NCBI RefSeq assembly: GCF_023101765.2
Contig: NC_064216.1
Coordinates: forward strand, 7,381,545-7,445,544
Direction: 5' to 3'
DNA: 64,000 nucleotides
Origin: Spodoptera frugiperda
Taxonomy: Eukaryota; Arthropoda; Insecta; Lepidoptera; Noctuidae
Shown: piece after piece, positions 39,410 through 51,200 of the stretch
Layout of the letters: the number at the start of each line of letters is the position of its first letter
How positions within the stretch are numbered: position 1 is the stretch's first letter
The notes under the pieces: model-generated
Seen by the model: the letters and a program-made list of their open reading frames with translations, nothing else
Told to the model about the DNA's origin: nothing
The model's database searches: none
Program-made: the position numbers and the translations under genes

Positions 39410-39466
39410 TAAATGGTATCGATACAACCAAAATGGTATCGATAAATTGAAATCGAATCGATATAA
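39410..39466. promoter_or_regulatory. Cluster of ATCGAT / TATCGATA sites
   Basis: TATCGATA occurs at 39,417-39,424 and 39,437-39,444, each within 'aaatggtatcgata', and ATCGATAT occurs at 39,457. TATCGATA is the core of the DRE bound by DREF in insects, and CGATA clusters bind BEAF in Drosophila. No transcript start is visible beside it, so a promoter or boundary role is only inferred. Confidence 0.35.
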
Positions 39467-39949
39467 GCTAAAATGTCTTAATGCCCATGTAAGAAACGTT
39501 TTTACTTATAGCTCAGCAGTCAACGATTCAGTAAATGTATCATAATGTTCACATAAATCGTTCATACCATGGTATCCATTACACACATACATCACATGTG
39601 ACATCACGGCGTGTGAAGTGAAATATGAGCAAGAGATAATGCGAAAAATGTTACAATTAACAAATAAAAGTATATCATTGCCAACAAAGAATTCTAAGGC
39701 AAATGAAATTAAGTCATTAACGAGATAACAATCGAAGTAACATATTAATGAATCACGGATTAAATCGTAACTTATCCCGTGGAACGCGAGGTACAGACGT
39801 CGACGCCGACGGACCTGAGTCACAAGCAATTAACGTTTCTATTGTAAACGTCACTTGTGTGTGATTGTCGTATATTTCAATTTGACACATGCAACCTGTA
39901 TTACGTGCGAACGCATGTTTTAATGTAATATTAATGTGTCTCTGTATGG

Positions 39950-40178
39950 AAGGTGAGTTTTGCAGCGCACTCGACTTTGCCTTATCCGATGACCCACAAG
40001 CGCAAGAATTTTTTCTTGTGGTCCAAAGCGTCTCTCGTTAGCTCTTATACTTCTTGCATCGTTTTCGTCCGCGTCCGGTTTTTGTGGTTTAGTTTGGAAG
40101 TCTGCTGTGCTGTATTGAAATCATCTTTTCGCAGCATAGATAGTTCAGTTTCATCCAATGCACAAACGCAAATCTCCT
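39950..40178 (-). pseudogene. Possible decayed coding fragment, unidentified
   Basis: I do not recognise the protein. On the minus strand a good acceptor-like sequence ('ggaaatggtttttag') at about 40,177 precedes a frame beginning EICVCALDETELSML. It stays protein-like and charged for 43 codons up to a TAA, continues in the same frame as ELTRDALDHKKKFLRLW, reaches another TAA, and goes on as GKVECAAKL. Protein-like composition across two in-frame stops suggests a decayed coding or mobile-element-derived segment. The 75-codon plus-strand frame over the same bases is its mirror. Confidence 0.3.
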
Positions 40179-40371
40179 AAAAACCATTTCCAACCATTAT
40201 GTCAAAACAAAAATTAACGTATTCTTACAGCCGAGTGTTCATTTTCTTGTAAATTGCAACTTTATTTTACCAGTGCTAAACTTCTTCCTTATCAAAACTT
40301 AAACAAATTCTATCCAAACAAAAATTAATTTCAATCGTTTTCATTAGCTTATCATCTCTTTAGTCTTTCAA

Positions 40372-40531
40372 TCATCATCATCAACAGTCTCTGAGTGGCC
40401 ACTGATCAAAGGCTCTTACACGGAGAAGGTTTTGGCATTAATATAACTCGGAAAAAGTCACATTGGTACTTACCGTTGGTAGGTTTCGAACCCACAGCGG
40501 TATTAAACCTCCAGACTACTAGAACAGTCTT
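40372..40531 (-). repeat. Family C repeat, head-containing copy
   Basis: The plus strand reads 'gagtggccactgatcaaagg', then 'tcacattggtacttaccgtt' and 'ggtaggtttcgaacccacag'. The last part includes a tRNA-like B box in reverse (GGGTTCGAAACC). This supports a tRNA-related SINE origin for family C. Confidence 0.7.
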
Positions 40532-40920
40532 TCCATGGTCTAATTCAATACTAACATCATCACCATCTGCATCCTTTGGATCTTCAAAATTTTCTAATAT
40601 TTCTCGTTCATATTTTCTTCTACCAGATTCTATAACAACTTTAGCTTCTAGCTCCTAGACTACACCTCGTTATAGAGGAGTCCGGACAGCCCAGCGTACA
40701 TACTAATAAACTCCCAGTATTTGTGTTGCTAATTACTTCGTAATCGAATAATTCTTCGGATAAGGAAAGTGATTCAATTTATTCAGAGTTAATTGACTGG
40801 TTAGTTATGAAATACCATTTTAAATTTATTATTGATGACTCACTTTTAGTAAGTAAGCTCTTATTCCTTGAGCTGTGTTTTAGTCTGAGAAAATCACTTT
40901 AAAAATCCCGTCACTTAGCC

Positions 40921-41075
40921 TTTTTTTAAGGGGAGGGAAATCATCCAATGGCTTTTCCCGCCTTGGGCGAGGCGAGAGAAAGTGTCAGAGTTTTACTGAC
41001 TAATAACTACCCCGTTCCTACTCCTACCCTTCAAGCCGCAGCTCCGGTAAACCCGCTAGGTAATCCGCAGCTCCA
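40921..41075 (-). repeat. Family A repeat, near full length
   Basis: The plus strand runs from a T-run and 'ggggagggaaatcatccaat' through 'cttgggcgaggcgag' to 'aacccgctaggtaatccgca'. All segments of the family are present with modest divergence. Confidence 0.85.
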
Positions 41076-43854
41076 GAGTCGGTTAGCCTAGATTTAAATT
41101 ATCTGAACTCTGAACCGCTCATCATGTTCAGCAGAGAATAGAAATGAGCGCTGACTTAGTCTACTTTTAAGAGAATGTTATAGCACAGCTGTCACAAACT
41201 AAGTTATTCATAAAACAGGATTTTTCATGTAAATCCACTATAATGACAAATCATTTAAAAATCGAAGTATTTTTATCTGAGTAATGAAATTTATAGGGCA
41301 CCATATGATTGCGGGTTCTAACCATAATGATAAAACTGAAAGCATTTAGCAAAAACGTTTTTAATCACATAAACCACTGAACGATTAACTAGTGAGTAAA
41401 TATGCAAATTGTTATTACCCAGTTAATCTAATGTTAATCAACAATTTATTTATAAGTAATATTGCTTCTATAAAATTACAAGTTACTAAGTAGATAAACG
41501 ATAATAATTTATAAGCAATTTAACGACCATTTTCCTAAATTCTACGTACAAGTAAGTTTAATCCATCAATCAGTGTATCTGTTTGGTTTAACAAGAACTC
41601 GTAAACTGTGAGTGAGTAACGCACGTCGACCATCGATTTACCCAATTAGAATCGATTCAGGCGACTTCAGTTTGTGTCGAAAATGCGATGTTTAATAAAT
41701 GAGAGCGATCCATTGCGTGTTTTGTGTGATCTGTGTTGGCTAATGCGGATAAAATACCGCAATGTATTTTGATGTGTGATTATAGAGAAAAATTCGTTTC
41801 TAGAATGTTCTTTTCGTGGTAGAAGTCAGTATTGTCGTCGTTCATGTTGTGACATCTTCTACATAGCACGCATTGCAATGTAACGTGCTCAAAATATGGT
41901 TGCTGTTCGAAAAACGTCGGGTTTGACCTAATCGTTAATGTATCGACTGCCATGTACAACTGACAAATTAGACAAATTTTGTACAAACTAATCGATCTTA
42001 GAGTTATTTTGCTTGAACAGCTGACATCGCCTTGGTTCGTTTTTGTTGACATTTTAATTGCATATTTAATTACTTAACTGACAAGTGGCTTCATCGTTAT
42101 TTGCCCCTAAGGCTGACGCGTGTGACGTATTTTAAAATAAACGACGCATTAAATACCAGTGTCAGTATTATGTTTAGGCGAATATTATTTAAGAATATTA
42201 AGTAAGTATATTTTAGTTACGTATTAGACATTCTCTGGCAAGAGCACATAGCCTGGAGGTATGCTCTACCTATATCTTAGTCTTGGCTTCTGGTCAGCTT
42301 TATCAATAAATATCTGAAGTACTTTATATTGATACATCTAAAACGTAACATCGTTTTTACAACACTAGCGGTGGTACCAATCATAGCAAAAAGAGGCGTC
42401 ACTAGATGACGGTGGAGATGTCACTGAGAAAAACAAGAATAATTACACCGTACTATCCTTGGTTTCTGAGGAATTCTGAGAAATATTGCAGAGGCAATTC
42501 AAAATATGACTCAATTAACATCACCTAATTCCATATATCATTTATTTCGCAAATAAATAACTTGGAGCAAAAGTAGAAAACACGTCTGTACTCTGGCGTT
42601 ACTTACTAATACACTAAAAACAAGTGAATGTGCATTCCTGGCTCAACTTGGCTTATGACTGTGTTAGGATCCTTATATAGGATCCGTATGGGTCTCGATG
42701 ACCAGCCTGTTCTCATCCAACAGTGATGAAACACGATCACTGGAATACGTTCCGCGGCTAGAGAATCTACACGAAAAAATAATGTACTGCCGCGTTTATG
42801 GAGTTCGTTTTTTAGTGAGTAAGGCTTTGTTTGCGTTGTGAGCGGGGATTCGACTTTCGTTTTCGCTAGCGCGTGTAAAGCCTACACTGGATACACACAC
42901 ATGACTCTTTGTATGAGTTTACATTGTTGAGCGCCAAAACATGCCACGCACTACAGCTGCAATGCGCGATACACATCGCTTACGCAGTCAACGGCTCATG
43001 AATACGAGCCTCTATCGTAGCTTGAAACTAGACGAGCAAGAGCGTCAAACGATGATGTGATTGCTCACATGATCGTTTGGCTTGCGCCATTAAACAGTAC
43101 CCTATTTTTACTTCATAATACATCTATTTATTTATTCAATTAAACAAAATGGTCACAGATCCTCAATGCCCTTAACCTAAAACCACTAATTACGCTCTTA
43201 ATTAAACTATCAATGGCTATAAAGTTCACAATCGCAGCTAATATCAGGACCAATGCCCAAACCTACACCGTCTCTCCCATATAGAGTAGGCGTGCTGATT
43301 AGCCGAGCGAATATAGCCTTTAATTACAATGCAATTAAACAGTCAACTGCACTAATTGACTCGATAACATCTTTAGCCGCGTGCGCTGAGGTGCGGTATG
43401 TTTTTTGCAGCTAGCGATACTCAGCAAAAAATATGTTAAGTACGAAGTTTTTAGTGGGGAAAGGGTTCTGTTGATTTCTTGTGTAGTGTTAATTAATGGT
43501 ATGGTTATCAATTGTTATGTAATAATGTGTTTACTACATAATTGAGGTGTGTGAAGAGTGTAGAATTAAATAATCCTTGTTAGTCGTGCCATTGTAAGCT
43601 CCTATTTATTCCTCTACAATAGATACAACTCCATATACACTAGTCCTTAGGCTACAGACATTTTTAAATTTAAAAGTGCTATACTACTTTCTTTGATCTG
43701 TAGATGGAATCCAGAACCAGTGTAAAATGTTTAAGTGCTTAATGTCTGTTGTGAACAACTGATATTTTGACACTCATAACTACCGTAACAGTAAACCATC
43801 AGATAACCTATTCCATTAAAAAAATCATTCATTATTATCATTATTTTCTCCTGT
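41076..43854. other. AT-rich non-coding DNA, no gene seen
   Basis: The minus-strand frame at 41,780-42,052 (90 codons) contains several Cys but no recognisable spacing or splice signals. I leave it uncalled. At 42,665-42,686 'taggatcc' is repeated at 13-bp spacing. Confidence 0.35.
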
Positions 43855-43990
43855 GTCGTGGGTGCGTTTACAAACATACAATTTCATATACACCCTGACC
43901 CGAAACAAACTGAATCTGAAATTAAACCCGCTACATGATGCACGGCAGCCCTATGCCCAGCCTACTGTGCAGTCAAACATGCACAGTGGT
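43855..43990 (-). mobile_element. Family D tRNA-derived SINE
   Basis: The reverse complement reads 'catgtagcgggtttaatttc', 'tgtttcgggtcagggtgtat' and 'aaattgtatgtttgtaaacg', then 'cccacgacac'. This aligns with 31,478-31,712 over the body. Confidence 0.7.
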
Positions 43991-44344
43991 TTTCTTTTTC
44001 ACCTTAGAGAACTCTAAAAATGTGTCAACTGCCTTCCGTTACAGTTAGAAGAAAATGTGTTTTTTTTGTCTGGCCACCCACTAATTGGGTCGAGTGTTCG
44101 TCTTGCGTAGAAATTTTGTAATGTATCCTCCGCCTTATAGGGGACTGTTATAGAATCTGACTGACTTAGACTCATTCTTTGTTGATTGCATAATGTGTAG
44201 TGGCGATTCTTGGTAAAGTAACTATAGTTACAATGTTTTTTATATGCACAAGATGTATTATTATGCTACAATCATTAGCAAAAAGCTTAGCTTTTTGTGT
44301 CATTTTTACCCGACTGCGCCAGAAGGAGGGTTATTTAACTTTTT

Positions 44345-44372
44345 GTATGTATGTATGTATGTATGTATGTAT
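44345..44372. repeat. (GTAT)7 microsatellite
   Basis: Seven perfect GTAT units, directly preceding the 143-bp tandem array. Lepidopteran retroelement tails often end in such repeats, so this may mark an insertion boundary. Confidence 0.9.
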
Positions 44373-44384
44373 AATTGTTTGGCA

Positions 44385-44764
44385 CGCTCTACAGCCTAAA
44401 CGGCTTGATGGATTTTGACTTGAGAGGTGTCGTTGGATTCGTATTTACTGTGAGAGTGACACTGGATATATCAAAATGTTTAAAAAAACAAGATGGCGGA
44501 TTTTTGGCGCCAAATTCGAATATTACTTACTCTCTAGCCTGAACGACTCGATGGATTTTGGCTTGAGAGGTGTCGTTAAATTCGTATTTACTGTGAGAGT
44601 GACACTGGATATATCAAAACAATAAAAAAATCAAAATGGCGGATTTTTGGCGCCAAATTCGAATATTGCCCACTCTCTAGCCTGAACGACTAGATGGATT
44701 TCAGCTTGATAGGGGTCGTTTGATTCGTATTTACTGTGAGAGTGACACTAGATATATCAAAATA
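44385..44764. repeat. 143-bp tandem array (about 2.7 units)
   Basis: Units start near 44,385, 44,528 and 44,671 (the last truncated), with an exact 143-bp period measured on 'gatggattt' (44,407, 44,550, 44,693). Each begins 'tagcctgaacgac' or similar and contains 'gtatttactgtgagagtgac'. The first two also contain 'agatggcgga' or 'aaatggcgga' and the palindrome TTTGGCGCCAAA (44,503-44,514 and 44,646-44,657). Confidence 0.85.
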
Positions 44765-44794
44765 TAATAAATAATAAAACTAAAAGAAAATAAA

Positions 44795-44993
44795 ATAAAA
44801 AAGGTAATTTAAAAAACTAAAAAACCCGACTGCGTTTCTTTGTAACATGAAAATGAAAAAACCCTAAAACAAGAATACAAGAAAAATTTAAGCAGTCGGG
44901 ACCCATTCTAGAAAGCCAGCCGTACCTATATATCACTAAGTCTTCATAATATTTAGTTTCGGGTTTTTTAGTTTTTTAAATTACCTTTTTTAT
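44795..44993. mobile_element. Small element with 34-bp perfect inverted repeats
   Basis: The arms at 44,795-44,828 and 44,960-44,993 are perfect reverse complements (core GGTAATTTAAAAAACTAAAA). Overlapping the inner end of the left arm and 60 bp inside the right arm is a second pair, CCCGACTGC (44,824-44,832) and GCAGTCGGG (44,892-44,900). 'cccgactgcg' also occurs at 44,310, before the array, so array and foldback may be parts of one element from about 44,310 to 44,993. No transposase is present. Confidence 0.65.
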
Positions 44994-45165
44994 CTTAGCT
45001 GCTTTTTTGGGCAATAAACTTATTTAACGGCAATTTAACTGTAATGAGATTCCGTGAATACATAATAATAGTACGGGCTATTTATTACTTTACCTAAAAA
45101 TAAACAGAACGAACAATAAATAATGCAGTCTTGCAGGTCTTTTTAATTTCTTAATTCGTACAAAG

Positions 45166-45462
45166 GATGTAAAAATCGCCCATCGGATTCTCATACATGA
45201 GGCACCCTCAGAATTCGAAACCTACCAACGGCTAAGTACCAATGCGAGTTTTTCAGAGTTACATGTACTTTCTAAGCATACACCACTGACTAACTGTGAA
45301 GGAAAACATCGTGAGGAAACCTGGGCTTATAATTTCTAATTATAATTTTGAAATCGCCAACCCGCATTGAGTAAGCGTGGAGACTAATGTTCAGACCTCC
45401 ATGCGAGAAGAAGCCTTTGGTCAGCAGTGGCCACTTATAGGCTGATGATATGATAGGATGTA
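45166..45462 (+). repeat. Family C repeat, longest copy
   Basis: It has both the head ('attcgaaacctaccaacggc', 'taagtaccaatgcgagtttt') and the tail ('actgtgaaggaaaacatcgt', 'gtcagcagtggccacttata'). It links the head-only copy at 40,372 with the tail-only copies at 8,609 and 30,838. Confidence 0.8.
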
Positions 45463-46878
45463 AAGATCAAATCACTTGACCAGCTACTCCTAGATCATAA
45501 TTATTCACTCTCAATCTCGGGTACTGACAGAACTGCAGCCTAACGCCTACATACAACAATGACACATTTCCTTCGAAACGGAATTGTATCGGGACATAAA
45601 TATATAACATAAAAGGTAAATTACAAAGATAGTCACAATAAAACATTGTGTTTATTCTATTATTGTCAATACTAATGATGTAGGTAAATTATTGTATCAA
45701 TAGCGAGGTAACTGTTTAGTCCTTTAAACGATCTGTTTGATGTGAGCCGGTGTGTAAACAGACATAGTCATAATATTTTATTGTCTTTTCGCGCAGTCTT
45801 GTCTGCTTCCTATATTATTTTTAAAACACAAAGTTCCGTTTGTTTTTAAATTTTATTTTTATGAGATCGAAACTGGAACTTTGACTTAGTCTAAGCGCCA
45901 AAAGTATCTTTAAAAAGACTCCATACAGGTTAATATGCAAAGTTCAGAATAAGAGCAGAATCAATATTAGGGATAAAAAAGCGTAACGATACGATCAGAC
46001 CAAATAATGAATTTATTCTCCTGTTTTTTTAATTTACATCAATCTTAATACATCTCTTATCAGAAAACTCATAAAGTACTTGTATTATTTTACCAAAAAA
46101 AGTACACATGCGTACCTACTTAGCCACAGAATAAACCTTCATGAATTCTTAAACTCCAATGATCCTCTCCTAAGTACACCTCAAGAGGACTTGCCTCTCG
46201 AACAATATCCCTCGAGTATTCCCGTCTATCTCCTGTCGTATTTACCAGCACCTTTTAGAAGTCCAGGAAACCAACCGTAAGGTACACACCGCAACACATA
46301 GAACTATACATAACCAGTTTATCCTGATCTCTGTCTGTACGATCTTTCAACTGATTCAGCGGTCAGTTTATACTGGTATTGTGTAGCTTTAAGTGTAGTA
46401 GTGTATACAATAGCGCAGTGGTCGCAACACGGCACATGCTACAAATAAGATCGCGGGCGACACGTCATGCGGATTGCGGAGATTAGGTCAGTTTGTAACT
46501 CGCTGTTAGGTTGCCGCATTTGAGTCTTAAGTTAAATGTTTTGTCTCTAAAAGGCAGATGAAAGCTTTTGTAAGTGAAAATAGTTGTGCTAACAGTATCT
46601 TTTATATTTAATCCTTATTAATTTTCTTCTGTTGACACGGCTTCTGAATTTAAACTTTATTTTGTATCTTCACTCCACCAACTGTGTAAACAATACCAAG
46701 ATGATGTCTTTAATGACGATAATACCTTTTGTGGTTATCAAACCCTTTTATAGTTAGTTTGCATGTATCTGAAGTGGTATTTTTCGATGAAAAATTTACG
46801 TGATGTAGGTCATAAAATAACTGCTAGATAAATTGACGACTAAACTCAGTGTCCATAACAGGAGCACAGATACAGGGC
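45463..46878. other. AT-rich non-coding DNA, no gene seen
   Basis: The frame at 46,080-46,280 (plus, 66 codons) has a Pro/Ser/Leu-rich second half but no splice or homology support. No repeat partners were noted. Confidence 0.35.
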
Positions 46879-47334
46879 ACACGAGTTCGCGTGCCGTTGC
46901 GACAGTGCCGCGCCCAACCACCAGTACCACCAGTGATGTGCGTGCAACAATATCGATCTTATTACATATCGATACATAGCACACTTGCATCAAACGGCGG
47001 CCGAACTCAAGCCACGAGACATCAGGGTTCGCGTGTTGCGACACTGCCGCGCCCAACTAGTGATGTTTGTACTCCAAACAATACACATTACATTACGTAT
47101 CGATAAATTGCCCACTAATCAAATGTAGTGACTTAATAAGATGAACGATCTAAGAGTAACCTAGTGAAGTGCGTTCATAAATACCGATTACGTTCATCGA
47201 TATTGAATGCACTTATCAAATAGAGTGACCATGCTATGATCCTAAGACACACGAGTTAGCGTGTCATTGCGACAGCGCCGCGCCTAGCTAGAGATGTGCG
47301 TGTGTACAATATCGATGTTATATCGATCGATACA
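46879..47334. repeat. Three degenerate repeat units ending in TATCGATA-like sites
   Basis: Units lie at 46,879-46,978, about 47,022-47,108 and 47,249-47,334. Each has 'ttcgcgtg' or 'ttagcgtg', then 'ttgcgaca', then 'gccgcgcc', then a variant of 'tagtgatgtgcgtg', and ends in a pair or single copy of (T)ATCGATA. Spacer between units 2 and 3 is unrelated AT-rich DNA with one further ATCGAT. The short frames on both strands arise from these repeats and are not genes. Confidence 0.65.
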
Positions 47335-48090
47335 TTTCCGCATCGACCGCCATTCGTAACGGTCTCTGTTTCCTGACCAATTGCTCTTGTTTCTATTGAA
47401 TCTTTGTTACGTGTATTATGGTCGGTATCTATTCTGAACGCACGCGAAATATTTATCTCAAATTCTTGTTCAATGTTATATCATATTGTAGACTGTATCA
47501 GTAGGAGTTTCTAAATCTTATGCCTTGGCTGTCACGATACGCCGGTAGAAGGCATGTCAGCATAACCTCTCTCCTCCTTTGCGAAACAAAACAATAAAGA
47601 TGTTTCTTATCACTACTCAATTGTTATGTACTTTGCAAACTTACGCAATTTTAAAATTATAATAATTTGGTTAATTTAGCCACAGCACTAGAATACAGAG
47701 CGATAGCACAATTAGATCTAAGTATTTGCAACAGTCGCGCACGCGTCGACTGTCCCCTGTTCACGGGCTTTCTACAAAAAAGTAACAAAATACTGCAATC
47801 ATGATTATTTGTTGTGTTTTCTTGGTCCGAAAGTCTTGTTAGCATCGTATAACTATGCCTTACTTGTGTTTGAACTGTATTGTAGAATAAGTTGTTAATC
47901 GCAGAATTGTTTAAAAAAAATAACCATAAAATGTTTGGCTCACAGATAAACGTAAATTTTTTCACTCACATTTTTTTTTGTGAACTAAACTAAACTATAT
48001 GAAAGATTGACTAAACTTCGCAGATCAAACATACATTCTTTTTCACAACGAACGCACACGTACAATATTATATGCTCACATGTTCCAGGT
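47335..48090. other. AT-rich non-coding DNA, no gene seen
   Basis: The 102-codon minus-strand frame at 47,657-47,965 has no recognisable features. No repeats were noticed. Confidence 0.4.
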
Positions 48091-48236
48091 TCCGAAGCTG
48101 CGGACTACCTGGCGGGCTACCGGGGCTTCGACTCAAAAGTAGGAAAGGGGTAGTTTTTAGTCAGTAAAGTCTGACACTCCCTCTCGCCATGTCCAAGGCG
48201 GGTGAGTCATTTCATGATATTCCCACTTTAAAAACT
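48091..48236 (+). repeat. Family A repeat, slightly shortened
   Basis: It contains 'tccgaagctgcggactacct', 'ggggcttcgactcaaaagta', 'gtagtttttagtcagtaaag', 'ctctcgccatgtccaaggcg' and 'tcatttcatgatattcc'. Small deletions separate it from the copy at 27,085. Confidence 0.85.
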
Positions 48237-51200
48237 GGTAAGAATTATGTGAGCAATTTTTTATAACTTTTCATGCATTTGCATACTTCCTACATACATT
48301 TTATTCTCATTGTAGTATTATGTATGTAATTAAACTTAACGCTTGCCATATGAACATAGGCTTACACTGATTACACAACAATTAAAGTCCTTTTACAACA
48401 CATTCTTCGCTATTATTTATTTATAATATCATAACTAAGCGATGTTATAACTTTATAACATAACTAATGATTTCTATATTATTAAGATATTATTGAATTG
48501 TTGAACGGAATTATTTAAAGCATTCGCTCTATATTCAGGATCTCCGCAAAGCTGAGCATTCGTCACGAGTGTCTAGACGAGGTACTAATGGAATTACCGA
48601 GTGGTATCTCAATCGGTCGATGAGTCGTTTATACTTATAGTGTAGTGGAAAATTATCGATTTAATTAGTACTATTTTTCCTGAGTTTCATAATTATAAGT
48701 GTGGGATTTTATGAGAACGGTGGATAAGATGGAAAAATAGTAAGAGTTAGAGAGCACTTTTGTATTTTTTTGACTGCCTAGAATTCTGTTGATGATAAAT
48801 CCTCCGCTAATGTCGGTCAGCGGTGACCACCACGGCGTTCAATGTGTTAATGGAAGGAACCCGCCACAACCTCCCGTACCGCTGCAACTCCTGTAAGCTA
48901 TGATTGGATAGTAGATACAAGCATTATTGTAATGTCAAAATTATGTTTTAAAATACGGAGAACGATATGAGATCAACACATGTCCATATTCCACTAGTTA
49001 TAGTTCTATAATCCCTTTCCATAATACTGAAAATAAACTGGTAATTTTTTCAATCACATGTACAAGAAGTCTATTTCTGCGAATTCTTGTACTAAAATAG
49101 GGACTAAACAAAGACCAAATCTAGTCTCAGCTCCAATGAGAAGTTAATAACAAAAAATACCTATATTCTTCCTCTTAAAATAATTATACGTAGTAACATC
49201 ACCGGTCGCCAAGCCCCACCCTGTTCCCGCGCATGTATGACGAGATGACGATATAATCAGTTCAGCACGATCCATCACTGACTGTCAAACTTACTCGATC
49301 GTGTACTAAGTAGCCAGGGTAACTTGAACCATCAAAACGTCGCTACCTCCACTCTACCAGTCAAATAAAATAAGGAAGATTTTAGTTCAGTTTTTGTACG
49401 TGGGTCAAGTTAAATTGGTTATGTGTGCGTCTTGTGTTCGTCATGTTTTTTACGTGTCATTAACGTGGGACAGAATATTTAATTAGCTAATTAATATCCG
49501 GTATGGAGTCTTGTACTTACGAAATTAGTACATCCGTGGTTGTTTCTCAGAGGCGACGCGGTGACCAACTGTGGTCCGGGGAACTGTAGACGTTTCTATT
49601 GAAACCCAAACTTATGCTTGAACGTATTTTTTACCGAAGACGATAAGTAAAACAAGACATAACCTACGTAAATAAGAATGAGCATGTTTTCCGAGATAAA
49701 AGAAAACAAAAGTAACCATAAAATTATCTCAGGAAGCTTGTAAATAATGAGAATATTATATATCTATTTTATTCGCAATCTATGCCACGACGCGACGTAT
49801 ATACAATATAAAATTGTCCAAGTCTAGAAACTTTGTAACTGTTTAACAAATCTGCGGAATTAAACCATGTTTAATGTTCTTGATGTTAATAAAAACAGTA
49901 AAATATTTTGATCATCTAAAGATCTTTAGCCTAGCAAACCAATCAGGTCGTATGTTAGTTAGTAGTTACCGAAGCACTATAATAGTCGTCTAGACGCTCT
50001 ACAACATTAGCTAGTAGGAAATGTCTCAACGTCTGAAGACAAACGCGGTAATCAGTAGGTGCACCGCCCACTACCAGTCGTACACTAACCATCATTTCAA
50101 TTAACCACACTGCGAGGGCGGGTAATCAGCACATAGACTACTGCTTTCACTCTTTCAACTGTTATTAGCGTGATAATATAATGGGAAGATTGAAGACATA
50201 ACGTAGATATGTTTTTTGGTCATTTTTTATGCTACAAATACATTTGCAATGCGCCGAAATATATGACCAATACAAATATAGTAATTATTAATTTATTATA
50301 GTAAGTAAGTTGCTTGCTAATATTTATTAGATCCTAAGTTTTCTGGCACTTTTTCTGTTTATTTCAGTGGGAACCTATAATTGCCTTCATGTAGCAAAAT
50401 AGTTGTGTCAATTTTGTAATAGCTGTTGGTACTACTAATGTAAAATAAATATATAATAGAATGTTGCCACACAGACATTATTTACCAGACAAAACCTAAA
50501 CCGTCTGACTTAGGCTTTTTCTGGTGACTGTAATGAATTACAAACTACATTGGCTGAGTGTAATTACAAAATACATTTTACTACATACTCTAAAATAAAA
50601 CCTCACGCTGACTTTCACAACACAAACAACCAGCAAGACTTATTTAAATTTCTATTAATTAAGATGTAACAGGAACTAATAAACTACGCTCCTATTTCGT
50701 AAACTATAATCAATCTGTACTTGCCCAATAACTAGATCGATCCTAGCCGAGAGACATCCGCAAAGTTCCCGAGCATACGTCATAACTCATAAGTCATAAC
50801 CACTGCCCAGATATAATTAAAACGGATGTGGCTCGTAAAATTATCATTTCTGATTTATCTAAGCCAAGTGGGTGGAGACCGTTGTTGCTAATCAGTTGCT
50901 GACCAATTACTCTATATAATATTATAACCTCCAATCTTTATGAGACCAATGACAATTCCCAGAATACACACAGTTCTCGTAATAAAATTACGCGCATGAC
51001 TGGCAGTTTATAATAAATTGTCAACTCATATCAATTAAGCGACCCACTACGCATTAATTTGCTCCATTTTCAACTCTAATTCCATCGTAATAATGATAAA
51101 TTAATAAAAAAAACCAACATCAAGACCGCATGAAAACTTAATAACGAGCCGAATCGATTTCCTGACGGTTTGTCACATCGCAGTTTCGAAATTAAAATGT

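Noticed and set aside
44200..44418. 72-codon plus frame ending in alternating YVCM residues
   Set aside because: The C-terminal part is translation of the GTAT microsatellite.
46796..47106. Open frames on both strands, 85-86 codons
   Set aside because: Produced by the GC-rich repeat units in this region; not conserved between the units.
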